Positions 23,829 through 32,779 of a DNA stretch of 64,000 nt are shown in pieces; the first letter of the stretch is position 1, and every line of letters starts with the position of its first letter. Made by a program: the position numbers and the translations under genes. Under the pieces are notes generated by a model, which was given only the letters and a program-made list of their open reading frames with translations, made no database searches and was not told the DNA's origin. Source of the stretch: Phenylobacterium deserti (GTDB lineage: Bacteria; Pseudomonadota; Alphaproteobacteria; Caulobacterales; Caulobacteraceae). The stretch lies in the NCBI GenBank assembly GCA_945883235.1, contig CAMCXF010000007.1, positions 62,001-126,000 on the forward strand, given 5' to 3'.

Positions 23829-25193
23829 TTGAAGCTCCCCTCGTCCGGTCGGGTCTTTCTGCGCTGGCTGAAGCGGCGGCTGCCAGTGACATTGTTCGGG
23901 CGGTCGTTGCTGATCATCGTGTTGCCCGTCGCGATCATGCAGATCGCCGTGACTTACGTGTTCTTCGATGCCCACTGGCAGACGGTTACGGCGCGACTGT
24001 CCGAGGGGCTGGCCGGCGACATCGCCTGGGCCGTCGAAAGCTATCAGGAGGATCCGCGGCCGGAGAGTTTCGCGAAGCTGTCCCGGAGGGCCGAGGACTC
24101 CATGAGCCTTTCCATCGCCCTGCAACCGGATCGCAGACTGCCTTTGCGTCGGCGAGACCCGCCGCCACTGATCGAGCCGTTCTTTGCGCCCATCGACCGG
24201 TCGCTGGAGCGGGCGCTGTCGGACCGTCTCGATTTGCCCTTCTGGTTCGATACCACCCGCTATCCCGCCTATGTCGATATCCGCGTCAGCGTGCCCGGAG
24301 GGGTGATGCGGGTGCTGGCCCCGCGTGAGCGCGCTTTCGCAACGCAAGGCCACATTTTCGTGCTCTGGATGACCCTGGCGACAGTACTGCTGACGGCTGT
24401 CGCGATCCTGTTCATCCGCAACCAGGTGCGCGCCATAGAGCGCCTGGCCAACGCCGCAGAAACCTTTGGTCGCGGCGGCGATGTCGCAGCCTTCAAACCG
24501 CATGGTGCCAAGGAGGTTAGACGCGCGGCCACCGCCTTCCTGGACATGCGCAGCCGCATTCAGCGACAAATTGAACAGCGCACCGCGCTGTTGGCCTCTG
24601 TCAGCCACGACCTCAGGACACCCCTCACCCGCCTCAAACTGACCCTGGCACTCGCCGAGCCCACCAGCCGCACCGCGGACATGAAACGCGACATGGCAGA
24701 GATGGAGCACATGATAGACGAGTACCTGGCCTTTGCGCGTGGCGAAGGTGAGGAAGCCGCCGCGTCCCTCAAGCTTCGTCCCCTGATCGAGGCTGTCAGC
24801 CAGGGTGCCGCACGAACCGGCGCGCAGGTGCAGGTCAGCGCTGATCCGGAGCTGATGGTAACTGTGCGGCCCAACGCCCTGAAGCGAGCCCTCGCCAACC
24901 TGGTCATGAACGCCGCTGCACACGGCACACACGTCGAAATCTACGCGAGCCGCGTCGCGGGTGGCGCACTGGAAATCGTGGTCGATGATGACGGTCCGGG
25001 CATTCCCCCCGATCAGTATGAAGATGCCTTCAAGGCGTTTGGCCGTCTCGATGAAAGCCGCAATCAGAACCTCAAGGGCGTCGGCCTGGGCCTGGCCATC
25101 GCCCGCGACGTCGCAAGAGGGCAAGGCGGCGATATCACACTGGCACCGTCGCCAATGGGCGGCCTGCGGGCTATCGTCAAATTGCCGGGATGA
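23829..25193 (+). CDS. EnvZ-like sensor histidine kinase
   Basis: A 454-residue membrane sensor kinase paired with the upstream regulator. Helix 1 (~26-46) and helix 2 (~178-198) flank a periplasmic domain of about 130 residues; a HAMP region follows. Phospho-acceptor His260 lies in SVSHDLRTPLTRLKLTL. The N box is NALKRALANLVMNAA, the G1 box DDDGPGIP and the G2 box GVGLGLAIARDVARG. It starts at TTG with GGAGG upstream. The layout resembles EnvZ, but the periplasmic domain gives no clue to the stimulus. Confidence 0.92.
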   Translation: MKLPSSGRVFLRWLKRRLPVTLFGRSLLIIVLPVAIMQIAVTYVFFDAHWQTVTARLSEGLAGDIAWAVESYQEDPRPESFAKLSRRAEDSMSLSIALQPDRRLPLRRRDPPPLIEPFFAPIDRSLERALSDRLDLPFWFDTTRYPAYVDIRVSVPGGVMRVLAPRERAFATQGHIFVLWMTLATVLLTAVAILFIRNQVRAIERLANAAETFGRGGDVAAFKPHGAKEVRRAATAFLDMRSRIQRQIEQRTALLASVSHDLRTPLTRLKLTLALAEPTSRTADMKRDMAEMEHMIDEYLAFARGEGEEAAASLKLRPLIEAVSQGAARTGAQVQVSADPELMVTVRPNALKRALANLVMNAAAHGTHVEIYASRVAGGALEIVVDDDGPGIPPDQYEDAFKAFGRLDESRNQNLKGVGLGLAIARDVARGQGGDITLAPSPMGGLRAIVKLPG

Positions 25194-25208
25194 CGGATTG
25201 AGGCGCGC

Positions 25209-26006
25209 TCAGGCCCCGAGCTCTTTCGAGCGACGGACTGCGGCACCGACCGCTTCACGCATCAACACCTGAAGTCCCTTGTTGCCGAGCAAGACATTGA
25301 GCGCCGCCTCGGTCGTACCGCCCGGAGACGTGACCTGCCGACGGAGTTCAGTCGGCTCGTCACCGCTGGCGGCCAACAGAGCGGCCGCCCCGGTTACGGT
25401 GGACCGCGCCAGATGGCGTGCATCCTCCGGCGACAGTCCAGCAGTGATCCCCGCTGCCTCCAGCGACTCGATGAAGGCGTAGAGGTAGGCCGGCGCCGAG
25501 CCGGACACTGCCGTCGCCGCATGCATGGCGTTCTCGTCTGCCAGCGGCACCACCACGCCCAAGGGTTGAAACAGCGCCAGAGCCGTCGCCCGTGCAACGG
25601 GATCGTCCGCGTAGATGCTGGCGGTCCCCTGCCCGATCGCCACGGCAGTGGTCGGCATCGCCCGCGCCACACGGCGACCCGCAAAAGCCGAGGCGATATC
25701 CTCGGCCTTCACGCCGGCCGCGATCGAGACCACCACGGCATCCGCCGCCAGCCGCGGCGAAATCTCGGCGGCGGCATCGCGCCAGAGCTGAGGTTTAACG
25801 GCCAGCACAATCGTCTTGGCGGCGGCGGTTTCGGCGTCAGACGGATTGAGATTCGCGCCCGCCTGTCCCGCTGCCAGCGCCGCCGGACCCGGCGACGGAT
25901 CGCATATTATCAGGTCGGAAGCCTTGAACGCGCCTGCGGCGAGCCAGCCCTCCAGCATCGCCCCGCCCATACGTCCGGCACCCAGCATCAGTATCGGTGT
26001 GATCAT
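25209..26006 (-). CDS. proC: Pyrroline-5-carboxylate reductase
   Basis: ProC, the NAD(P)H-dependent last enzyme of proline synthesis, 265 residues. The N-terminal Rossmann motif is LMLGAGRMGGAMLEGWLAAG. The C-terminal family signature is RRQVTSPGGTTEAALNVL. The core KPQLWRDAAAEISPRL and MPTTAVAIGQG are typical. It is a single gene on the minus strand, converging on the histidine kinase. The 144 bp upstream of it, between this gene and the membrane protein at 26151, shows nothing I can name. Confidence 0.92.
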   Translation of the reverse strand: MITPILMLGAGRMGGAMLEGWLAAGAFKASDLIICDPSPGPAALAAGQAGANLNPSDAETAAAKTIVLAVKPQLWRDAAAEISPRLAADAVVVSIAAGVKAEDIASAFAGRRVARAMPTTAVAIGQGTASIYADDPVARATALALFQPLGVVVPLADENAMHAATAVSGSAPAYLYAFIESLEAAGITAGLSPEDARHLARSTVTGAAALLAASGDEPTELRRQVTSPGGTTEAALNVLLGNKGLQVLMREAVGAAVRRSKELGA

Positions 26007-26150
26007 ATGCCAGCTTTAGAGACCAGCCTCAGCGGCGTCATCTCAAAGCTTCCCGTCAGCGCCAAGGGTCTGGAGCGCTCGCCTGGAATGAGACCACGAG
26101 GGTGTCGGTCAAGCATCAGCCGTTTGCGGAGTTTGGGTGTTCCCTGGCTT

Positions 26151-26954
26151 TCAGCCGGCTGCGCCTCGACCGGCAAGCGGTGCCCCCCCGGGCAGAGCCG
26201 GAAAAGCCAAGGGCGCCACTGCCGCCCCGGGGGATCCCGCCGAGATCGCATTGTAAATCGCCGCGCCGGCCGGACTGTAGGTGATCAGCTCCGTCAACAG
26301 CAGGGCTCCGACCGTGGCGCCGACGCCCCAGCGCCAGGCCGGGTGAACGCGGCCGGCGCGCCGCTTGTCTGCCCACATCCCCGCAAGAGGGAAAATCAGG
26401 CAGGCCGCAAAGGTCGCTTCAAACGCCCATGGAATGAGAAGTGGCATGGGCAGGAGCCGTCCGAAACCGGGACCCAGCAGAAGCGCCATGGCGCAGAAGT
26501 GCAGACGCCGGTGCCAGTCAGTCTGACTGCGCATCAGGATCGCCGCCGTGGTCAAGCCGGCAAAGGCCAGGAGCGTTACGGGGTCGAAGACGAGGAAGTG
26601 GAGCGGCCGGAAGAAGACCGGGACCTCGCCCCGGCGCACCAGAGCGATTGTCACGGCGCATCCCAGGGCCAGCATCATAGGCACCCAGATCGTGGCTATC
26701 CAACCGAGGCGTCGGTGCACGGCGACTCGACCTGTCGCCACAAAGGTGTTCTGCAGCAAATAAATCGCGACCCAGCCCATGAATACGACAGCATGAGCGT
26801 GCACAAGGGGTGGAGCAGAAAAGCTGGACCGGCTCATCGCCAGTTGCACCGAAAACCCGGCCACCAGCACCAGCGCCATCACGATTGCGGCGCCCTGGAA
26901 AAAACCTTCATCCCGCCCGGCCGACGCCAGCGATCCGTCAGACAAAGTTGCCAT
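26151..26954 (-). CDS. Polytopic membrane protein with conserved His residues
   Basis: A 267-residue membrane protein with about seven hydrophobic helices; family not recognised. His residues lie at helix ends: VHAHAVVFMGWVAIYLLQ, VHRRLGWIATIW and DWHRRLHFCAMALLL. Such a pattern occurs in haem- or quinone-associated membrane proteins, but that is a guess. The C-terminal tail is Pro/Gly/Ala-rich. ATG 26954 has GGGGGGAG upstream. It is divergent from the SUV3-type helicase. Confidence 0.7.
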   Translation of the reverse strand: MATLSDGSLASAGRDEGFFQGAAIVMALVLVAGFSVQLAMSRSSFSAPPLVHAHAVVFMGWVAIYLLQNTFVATGRVAVHRRLGWIATIWVPMMLALGCAVTIALVRRGEVPVFFRPLHFLVFDPVTLLAFAGLTTAAILMRSQTDWHRRLHFCAMALLLGPGFGRLLPMPLLIPWAFEATFAACLIFPLAGMWADKRRAGRVHPAWRWGVGATVGALLLTELITYSPAGAAIYNAISAGSPGAAVAPLAFPALPGGAPLAGRGAAG

Positions 26955-27071
26955 GTGCGCTCCCCCCAAAGTCAACGTATTGCCAAACTCAAGTCCCGGC
27001 TATCCGGTTTTCCCACCGGCCGCGCTCAGCCCCCGCTTGCCCGACTCTCCAGTCCATCCCACCTTGAGCTC

Positions 27072-29612
27072 ATGAGCCATCGCCCGACGGGTGCCGCGTC
27101 GTCACGATTGGTGGCGGTGCTGGGTCCGACCAATACCGGCAAGACGCACCTGGCGGTGGAACGCATGCTGGGGCACGCGTCCGGCATGATCGGCCTGCCG
27201 CTCAGGCTGCTGGCGCGCGAGATCTATGACCGGATCGTCCGCGTGCGCGGCGCACGCTCGGTGGCGTTGATCACCGGCGAGGAAAAGATTGTGCCGCCCC
27301 GCGCGGTCTATTTCGTCTGCACGGTCGAGGCGATGCCGCTGTCTCGCGAGGTCGAATTCCTGGCGGTTGACGAGATCCAGCTTTGCGCTGACCCGGAGCG
27401 TGGGCACGTGTTCACGCAGCGCCTGCTGCACGCGCGCGGCACGGCCGAGACCATGTTGCTGGGCGCCGGGACCATGGCGCCGCTGGTACGGCGGCTTTTG
27501 CCACACGCCGAGATCGTGACGCGGGAGCGGTTCAGTGCGCTGACCTATGCGGGGCCGAAGAAACTGACTCGCCTGCCGCGCCGCACCGCCGTGGTGGCGT
27601 TCAGCGCCGACCAAGTCTATGCGATCGCCGAGTTGATCCGCCGCCAGCGAGGCGGCGCCGCTGTCGTGATGGGCTCTCTCAGCCCACGAACCCGCAACGC
27701 ACAGGTGGCGCTCTATCAGTCGGGCGAGGTCGACTTTCTGGTCGCTACCGACGCCATAGGCATGGGCCTGAACATGGACGTCGACCATGTAGCGTTTGCC
27801 GGGCTGCACAAGTTCGACGGCAAACGGAGCCGGTTCCTTCACGCTCAGGAGATCGGCCAGATTGCCGGGCGCGCCGGCCGCTACATGACCAACGGCACCT
27901 TCGGCGTTACCGGCGAGTGCGACGACATGGACCAGGATCTGGTCGAGGCCGTCGAGAACCACCAGTTCGAGCCGGTGGTGGCCGCCGAGTGGCGCAACTC
28001 AAAACTCGATTTCACCGCCCTGCCCCTGTTGCTGAAGTCGCTGGCCCAGTCGCCCCAACGCCAGGGCCTGAACCTGTCGGCCGAGGCGCTGGACGAGAAG
28101 ACGCTCAAGGCGCTGGCCGGCGATGAGGAGATCGCACATCGGGCGCGGGACAAGGTGGCGCTGGCCCGACTGTGGGAGGTCTGCCAGACGCCGGACTTCC
28201 GCAAGCTGGCTCTGGACGAGCACATCAGCCTGGCCAAGGGGTTCTTCCTGGCCCTGACCAGCGGACGCAGGCGGATTGGAGACGACTGGATCGCCCGCCA
28301 GTATGCCCATCTGGACCGAAACGACGGCGAGATCGACACCCTAGCCACCCGGTTGGCCAATGTCCGAACCTTGGCCTATGTGGCCAACCGGCCGGACTGG
28401 CTGGTCGACCCCACCGGCTGGCAGGGCCAACTTCGGACCCTGGAGGAACGGCTCTCCGACACGCTGCACCAGCAACTGATGGCCCGCTTCGTGGATCGGC
28501 GGACCAGTGCGCTGATGCGGGGCCTCAGGGTTCGCGAGGAGATGCTGGCGGGGGTCGCCGACGACGGGACTGTTACCGTCGAGGGCCATTATGTCGGCAA
28601 GCTGGCGGGTGTCGCCTTCGAGGCGGCCAAGGGCGCGACGATCCTGGAGGACAAGGCGCTGAGGGCTGCGGCTCTGCATGCGGTCGGTCCGGAGATCGCC
28701 AAACGGCTCGGCAGGATGGCCGCCGATAGCGACGCGGCTTTTTCGCTCACCCCTGATGGCGCGGTGCTGTGGAACGGCGCTGTGGCGGGTGTGCTGTCGG
28801 GTGGTGAGCCCTTCCGTCCGCAGGTGCGTTTGCTGGGCGAACTGGGACCAGAATCGGCCCGGCAACGGGCGTGCCAGCGGCTGGAGTCGTTTCTGGTCGC
28901 CGAGGCAGGACGGCGTCTGACAGATTTTCGGAAGCTGGAGACCGCCGTCGCGGACGGCCGGATCAAAGGGCTTGCACGTGGACTGGCCTACCGGCTGATC
29001 GAGGCCGGCGGTGTCCTGGATCGGGCCGAGGTGCGCAATGAGGCGCGGTCCCTGAGCCAGGTCGAGCGGCGGACCCTGCGTGGATTGGGCGTGCGGCTCG
29101 GTGCCTTCTCGGTGTTTGTGCCCGGCCTGCTGCGGCACGAGGCGCAGGTCCTGACCCAGGCGTTGACCGCACGCGACCTCCCCGGCTGGCGTCCACCATC
29201 GGACCAGCCCAGCCGGATGCCGGCTGAGACTCCCTCCCCCCGCGCCCTCGCCGCCTTCGGCCTGCGCGCCGTGCGCAGCTGGTCCGTGCCGGTGGAACAG
29301 CTTGAACGGCTGGACGAGCTGCTGCGGGCTGGCGTCAAGCGTGGTGGCGGCGTTTTGCTGTCAACAGAGGCCCAGGCCGAGCTCGGCTGGACAGACGATC
29401 AGGTGCGCGACATCCTGAAAGGCCTGGATTTCGCCGCCATCCGTCGCCCGGGGGAACCCATCGTCTGGCGACGCCGGGCAGAGCGTGAATTTGCCGTAGA
29501 GAAACGCCCGATTATCCCCCCCAATTCGCCTTTTGCCGCCCTGGCTGCCCTGCGAAACGACCCAGTTCCCGCGCGAAGACCCCACCGCCGCCGCCGGACC
29601 GCCAAGGCATGA
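27072..29612 (+). CDS. SUV3-like superfamily 2 helicase
   Basis: An 846-residue SF2 RNA/DNA helicase related to mitochondrial SUV3, a group widespread in alphaproteobacteria. Motif I is GPTNTGKT (residues 18-25), motif II VDEIQLC, motif III GAGTMAP, and motif VI region EIGQIAGRAGRYM. SUV3 partners RNA decay in mitochondria; a role in RNA turnover here is inference. The long C-terminal region (after ~residue 400) ends in a basic tail RRPHRRRRTAKA. ATG 27072 begins MSHRPTGAASSR. The open frame extends far upstream, but that part reads antisense to proC and the membrane protein and was rejected. Confidence 0.9.
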   Translation: MSHRPTGAASSRLVAVLGPTNTGKTHLAVERMLGHASGMIGLPLRLLAREIYDRIVRVRGARSVALITGEEKIVPPRAVYFVCTVEAMPLSREVEFLAVDEIQLCADPERGHVFTQRLLHARGTAETMLLGAGTMAPLVRRLLPHAEIVTRERFSALTYAGPKKLTRLPRRTAVVAFSADQVYAIAELIRRQRGGAAVVMGSLSPRTRNAQVALYQSGEVDFLVATDAIGMGLNMDVDHVAFAGLHKFDGKRSRFLHAQEIGQIAGRAGRYMTNGTFGVTGECDDMDQDLVEAVENHQFEPVVAAEWRNSKLDFTALPLLLKSLAQSPQRQGLNLSAEALDEKTLKALAGDEEIAHRARDKVALARLWEVCQTPDFRKLALDEHISLAKGFFLALTSGRRRIGDDWIARQYAHLDRNDGEIDTLATRLANVRTLAYVANRPDWLVDPTGWQGQLRTLEERLSDTLHQQLMARFVDRRTSALMRGLRVREEMLAGVADDGTVTVEGHYVGKLAGVAFEAAKGATILEDKALRAAALHAVGPEIAKRLGRMAADSDAAFSLTPDGAVLWNGAVAGVLSGGEPFRPQVRLLGELGPESARQRACQRLESFLVAEAGRRLTDFRKLETAVADGRIKGLARGLAYRLIEAGGVLDRAEVRNEARSLSQVERRTLRGLGVRLGAFSVFVPGLLRHEAQVLTQALTARDLPGWRPPSDQPSRMPAETPSPRALAAFGLRAVRSWSVPVEQLERLDELLRAGVKRGGGVLLSTEAQAELGWTDDQVRDILKGLDFAAIRRPGEPIVWRRRAEREFAVEKRPIIPPNSPFAALAALRNDPVPARRPHRRRRTAKA

Positions 29613-29905
29613 GCGAGGGAGACGCCTGCCGCGTCGACCTCTGGCTCTGGCGCGCCCGATTCTTCAAGACCCGTACGCTGGCGGCCGAGTTTGTGGAAAA
29701 GCGCCGCGTTCGCGTGACCCGGAACGGCCAGGAACACCGCCTCGACAAGCGCGCGCGGCCGGTGAGGGTCGGTGACCGACTGGTGTTTGCCTTGGGCGGT
29801 CGTGTGGTGGCTGTTGTGGTCGAGGGGCTGGGCGAGCGCCGGGGGCCGGCGGAAGAGGCCCGCACGCTCTACTCCACGTTGGAAATGGACGAAGGCGCCG
29901 GGTGA
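29609..29905 (+). CDS. S4-domain RNA-binding protein (Hsp15-like)
   Basis: A 98-residue S4-domain protein. CRVDLWLWRARFFKTRTLAA, VEKRRVRVTRNG and VRVGDRLVFALGG match the S4/Hsp15 pattern. Hsp15 (HslR) in other bacteria rescues stalled 50S subunits with nascent chains; here this is family inference. It overlaps the helicase stop by 4 bp (ATGA), pointing to a joint role in RNA metabolism. Confidence 0.88.
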   Translation: MSEGDACRVDLWLWRARFFKTRTLAAEFVEKRRVRVTRNGQEHRLDKRARPVRVGDRLVFALGGRVVAVVVEGLGERRGPAEEARTLYSTLEMDEGAG

Positions 29906-29906
29906 T

Positions 29907-30650
29907 TTATCCCGCCACGTAAGCCCCGCCGTTTGCATGGATCACCTGGCCCTGGACGAACTCGGCCGCCGGACTGAGCAGGAACGCGACCACGCTGGCG
30001 TAGTCGGAATCCTGGCTCATCCGGCCTGACGGGTTGGAGCGGGCGGCGCGCTCGAACACCCGGGTGGCGGCCTCTTCGCCCCCCACCATGCCCGCTACGG
30101 ACGTCGTAGCGACCAGGCCCGGCGCGACCGCATTGATGCGGATGCCACGCGGCGCCAGTTCGGTGACGAAATATCGCATAAGGCTCTCGGCCATCGCCTT
30201 GCCGACGCCCAGCGCGGCATAGTTGGCGGATGCCGTCTTTGCGCCGGCGCTTGAGATCAGCACGATGCTGCTGCCGCGCGACAGTTTCGGCAGGGCCATT
30301 CGGACCAGATAAAACAGCGACAACCCATTGATCTGCATTGCTTCGCCGAACCGGTCGATGTCGGCCTCCAGCAACGACGTCGGGTAGATCATCGCGGCGC
30401 TGTGGACAATGTGCAGCGGCCCACCATCATCCTCCAGCCCATCCATCAGCCGCCCGACGTCCTCGACGTCACCGACATTGGCCTGGACCGTACTGACCCT
30501 GGCACCCGTGGCGGCAAGCTTGGCCGTGGCCGCGGTCGCCGCAAGCTCATCGGATCGATAGGCCAGCACCAGCTGCTGCTCCGGCCGCGCCAGATACTCC
30601 GCTATGGCCAGGCCGATGCCCTTGGTGCCGCCGGTAATCAAAGTCGTCAT
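29907..30650 (-). CDS. SDR oxidoreductase with FabL-like Y-x6-K motif
   Basis: A short-chain dehydrogenase/reductase of 247 residues. The NAD(P) motif is TGGTKGIGLAIAEYL, the catalytic Asn is in QINGLSLF, and Ser is in VLISSAGAKTAS. The active Tyr is in NYAALGVGKAM, where Lys comes seven positions after Tyr (Y-x6-K) rather than the usual Y-x3-K. That spacing is known from the enoyl-ACP reductase FabL. So this may be an enoyl reductase of fatty acid synthesis rather than a generic alcohol dehydrogenase. It converges on the S4 gene. Confidence 0.85.
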   Translation of the reverse strand: MTTLITGGTKGIGLAIAEYLARPEQQLVLAYRSDELAATAATAKLAATGARVSTVQANVGDVEDVGRLMDGLEDDGGPLHIVHSAAMIYPTSLLEADIDRFGEAMQINGLSLFYLVRMALPKLSRGSSIVLISSAGAKTASANYAALGVGKAMAESLMRYFVTELAPRGIRINAVAPGLVATTSVAGMVGGEEAATRVFERAARSNPSGRMSQDSDYASVVAFLLSPAAEFVQGQVIHANGGAYVAG

Positions 30651-30770
30651 GAGTGCGCCGTTCCTGTTGCGAGGACTATACTAGGCGGCGGTATCCATCT
30701 GCGGCTATGCCTGTTGTGATTTGGTGTGGCCAACGGCATGCCTTGGCGAGACTAACGGAGCTCTGACCTG

Positions 30771-31712
30771 ATGACGCCAGCGGCCCGCGACCTGACGCAA
30801 GACATGCGGCTTTTGACCGGCGGGTCATTCGCCATGGGGTCGGACCAGTACTATCCCGAGGAACGCCCGCAGCGGCAGGTTCGGGTCGACCCGTTCTGGA
30901 TCGACGAGACACCCGTGACCAACCGGCAGTTCGACGCCTTTGTCCGCGCGACCGGTCACAAGACGCTGGCCGAGATCGCGCCGGACCCCAAGGACTATCC
31001 GGGGATGTTGCCGCACATGGCTCGCCCCGGATCTTTGGTGTTCACGCCGCCTGGCGAACCCGTGCCGCTCGACAATCCGGGTGGTTGGTGGGCGTTTCAC
31101 TTCGGGGCCTATTGGCGCAGGCCCTATGGTCGGCATGGACCCAAGGCGGCGGACGACCATCCTGTGGTCCATGTGGCCTATGCCGACGCCGAAGCGTATG
31201 CCCGCTGGGTCGGCAAGGACCTACCCACCGAGGCCGAATGGGAGTTTGCCGCGCGCGGCGGTCTGGAGGCCCGGGAGTTTGCCTGGGGTGACGAGTTGGC
31301 ACCGGATGGGAAGATGCTGGCCAACTACTGGCAAGGACAGTTCCCTTCGGAGAACCTGGAACTGGACGGTTGGGCGCGCACCTCACCGGTGCGGTCTTAT
31401 CCCGCCAACGGCCACAGCCTGTTCGACATGATCGGCAACGTCTGGGAGTGGACCTCCGATTGGTACGCCGAAGGGGCGGCGCTGAAATCTCCCAGCCCCT
31501 GCTGCCTGCCGCAGAACCCGCGCGGCGGGCCGCTGGAGGGCAGCTATGACCCGCAGATGCCCGACATCCCGATCCCGCGCAAAGTCATCAAGGGCGGCTC
31601 GCACCTATGCGCCGAGACCTATTGCCAACGCTATCGCCCGGCGGCGCGTCACCCTGAGTCCATCGACAGCGCGACCACGCATCTGGGCTTCCGTTGCGTG
31701 GTGCGGAAATAG
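30771..31712 (+). CDS. Formylglycine-generating enzyme (sulfatase-modifying factor)
   Basis: An FGE-family protein (313 residues) that oxidises the active-site Cys of sulfatases to formylglycine. The fold motifs are GGSFAMGSDQYYPEERPQ, VDPFWIDETPVTNRQFDAFV, LPTEAEWEFAARGG and NVWEWTSDWY. The catalytic pair Cys280 and Cys285 lies in KGGSHLCAETYCQRYRPAAR, matching the C-x4-C of true FGE (human Cys336/Cys341), so it is probably active. It would activate the Cys-type sulfatase at 11812. A GST-like gene follows 41 bases downstream, likely in the same operon. Confidence 0.92.
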   Translation: MTPAARDLTQDMRLLTGGSFAMGSDQYYPEERPQRQVRVDPFWIDETPVTNRQFDAFVRATGHKTLAEIAPDPKDYPGMLPHMARPGSLVFTPPGEPVPLDNPGGWWAFHFGAYWRRPYGRHGPKAADDHPVVHVAYADAEAYARWVGKDLPTEAEWEFAARGGLEAREFAWGDELAPDGKMLANYWQGQFPSENLELDGWARTSPVRSYPANGHSLFDMIGNVWEWTSDWYAEGAALKSPSPCCLPQNPRGGPLEGSYDPQMPDIPIPRKVIKGGSHLCAETYCQRYRPAARHPESIDSATTHLGFRCVVRK

Positions 31713-31753
31713 GTCTCTATGGTTCCGAGGCTTATGACGCAGGAGAGATCGCC

Positions 31754-32779
31754 ATGATCGCGCCGGATTCCCGTATCACCCTCAGTGGCGCGCCGGGTTC
31801 GCCGTACACCCGAAAAATGCTGGCGGTTCTACGCTACCGGCACATTCCATATCGACTGGCGCTGGGCCTCTATGGCGCGGAGGAACTGCCCAAGCCCAAG
31901 GTCACCCTGCTGCCGACGTTCTATTTCCCCGATGCGGATGGTCGGCTGCAGGCGGTGACGGACTCCACGCCAATCATCCGCCGGCTGGAGGGCGTGGTTT
32001 CGGGGCGCTCGGTGCGACCGTCCAACCCTGCCCTCGCCTTGTTGGACGCATTGCTGGAAGACTATGGCGACGAGTGGCTGACCAAGGCCATGTTCCACTA
32101 CCGCTGGCACTATGCCGATGACATCGCCAAGTCGTCGGCAGTGCTGCCGTCCTGGCGGGGCCGCCTGACCGACGACCAGCTGAAGTCAGCAGGCGCGGCG
32201 TTCGCCGGCCGCCAGATCCCCCGGCTGCGCTATGTCGGGTCAAACGAGGCCACCTGGAGCGTCATTGAAGCCAGCTACACGCGTTTTCTTGACGCGATGG
32301 AAAAGCACCTGATCGAGCACGCCTTCCTGTTAGGCGCTCGACCAGGCACCGGAGACTTCGGGATGTTCGGCCAGCTGACCCAGCTGGCGCTATTTGATCC
32401 AACTCCAATGGCGCTTACCGTCCTGCGCGCGCCTCGCGTCCTGGCATGGACAGCCGCCGTTGACGATCTGACCGGACTTGAGCCAACTGAAGCCGACTGG
32501 TTCGCTATGACCGCCCTGCCCGACACACTGAAGACTATCTTGGGCGAGGTCGGTCGCGTGTACGCGCCGCTGCTGATCGCCAATGCCAAGGCAGTGCAGT
32601 CTGGGGCCGAAGAGGTTCGGACCGAGATCGACGGTGGGGTCTGGGTGCAACAGCCGTTCGCCTACCAGGCCAAGTGCCTGACGTGGTTGCGCGATGAATA
32701 TGGTGCGCTGGACGCCGAGTCGCGCGTTCAGGTCGATTCGGCATTGGCTGGAACCGGGTGCGAGGTCCTGTTCGCCTAG
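31754..32779 (+). CDS. Glutathione S-transferase-like protein
   Basis: A 341-residue protein with a thioredoxin-fold GST N-terminal domain: [20 protein letters not shown], then [20 protein letters not shown], where the cis-Pro strand and Ser-Thr of the glutathione site would be. A long helical C-terminal region follows, including [18 protein letters not shown]. It is longer than a classical GST (~210), so its substrate is unclear, and it does not show the SSCxxWRVRIAL motif of maleylacetoacetate isomerase. ATG 31754 has AGGAGAG upstream. Its last 4 bp overlap the convergent glutaminase. Confidence 0.82.
   Translation: MIAPDSRITLSGAPGSPYTRKMLAVLRYRHIPYRLALGLYGAEELPKPKVTLLPTFYFPDADGRLQAVTDSTPIIRRLEGVVSGRSVRPSNPALALLDALLEDYGDEWLTKAMFHYRWHYADDIAKSSAVLPSWRGRLTDDQLKSAGAAFAGRQIPRLRYVGSNEATWSVIEASYTRFLDAMEKHLIEHAFLLGARPGTGDFGMFGQLTQLALFDPTPMALTVLRAPRVLAWTAAVDDLTGLEPTEADWFAMTALPDTLKTILGEVGRVYAPLLIANAKAVQSGAEEVRTEIDGGVWVQQPFAYQAKCLTWLRDEYGALDAESRVQVDSALAGTGCEVLFA

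Noticed and set aside
25413-27071. Open frame extending 550 codons upstream of the helicase start
   Set aside because: It reads antisense through proC and the membrane protein, with His/Arg/Gln-rich shadow composition. Homology to SUV3 begins at 27072.
31754-32779. GST-like protein as the missing maleylacetoacetate isomerase
   Set aside because: It is far too long (341 residues) and lacks the zeta-class S-S-C-x-x-W-R motif; its neighbour is an FGE, not the homogentisate operon.
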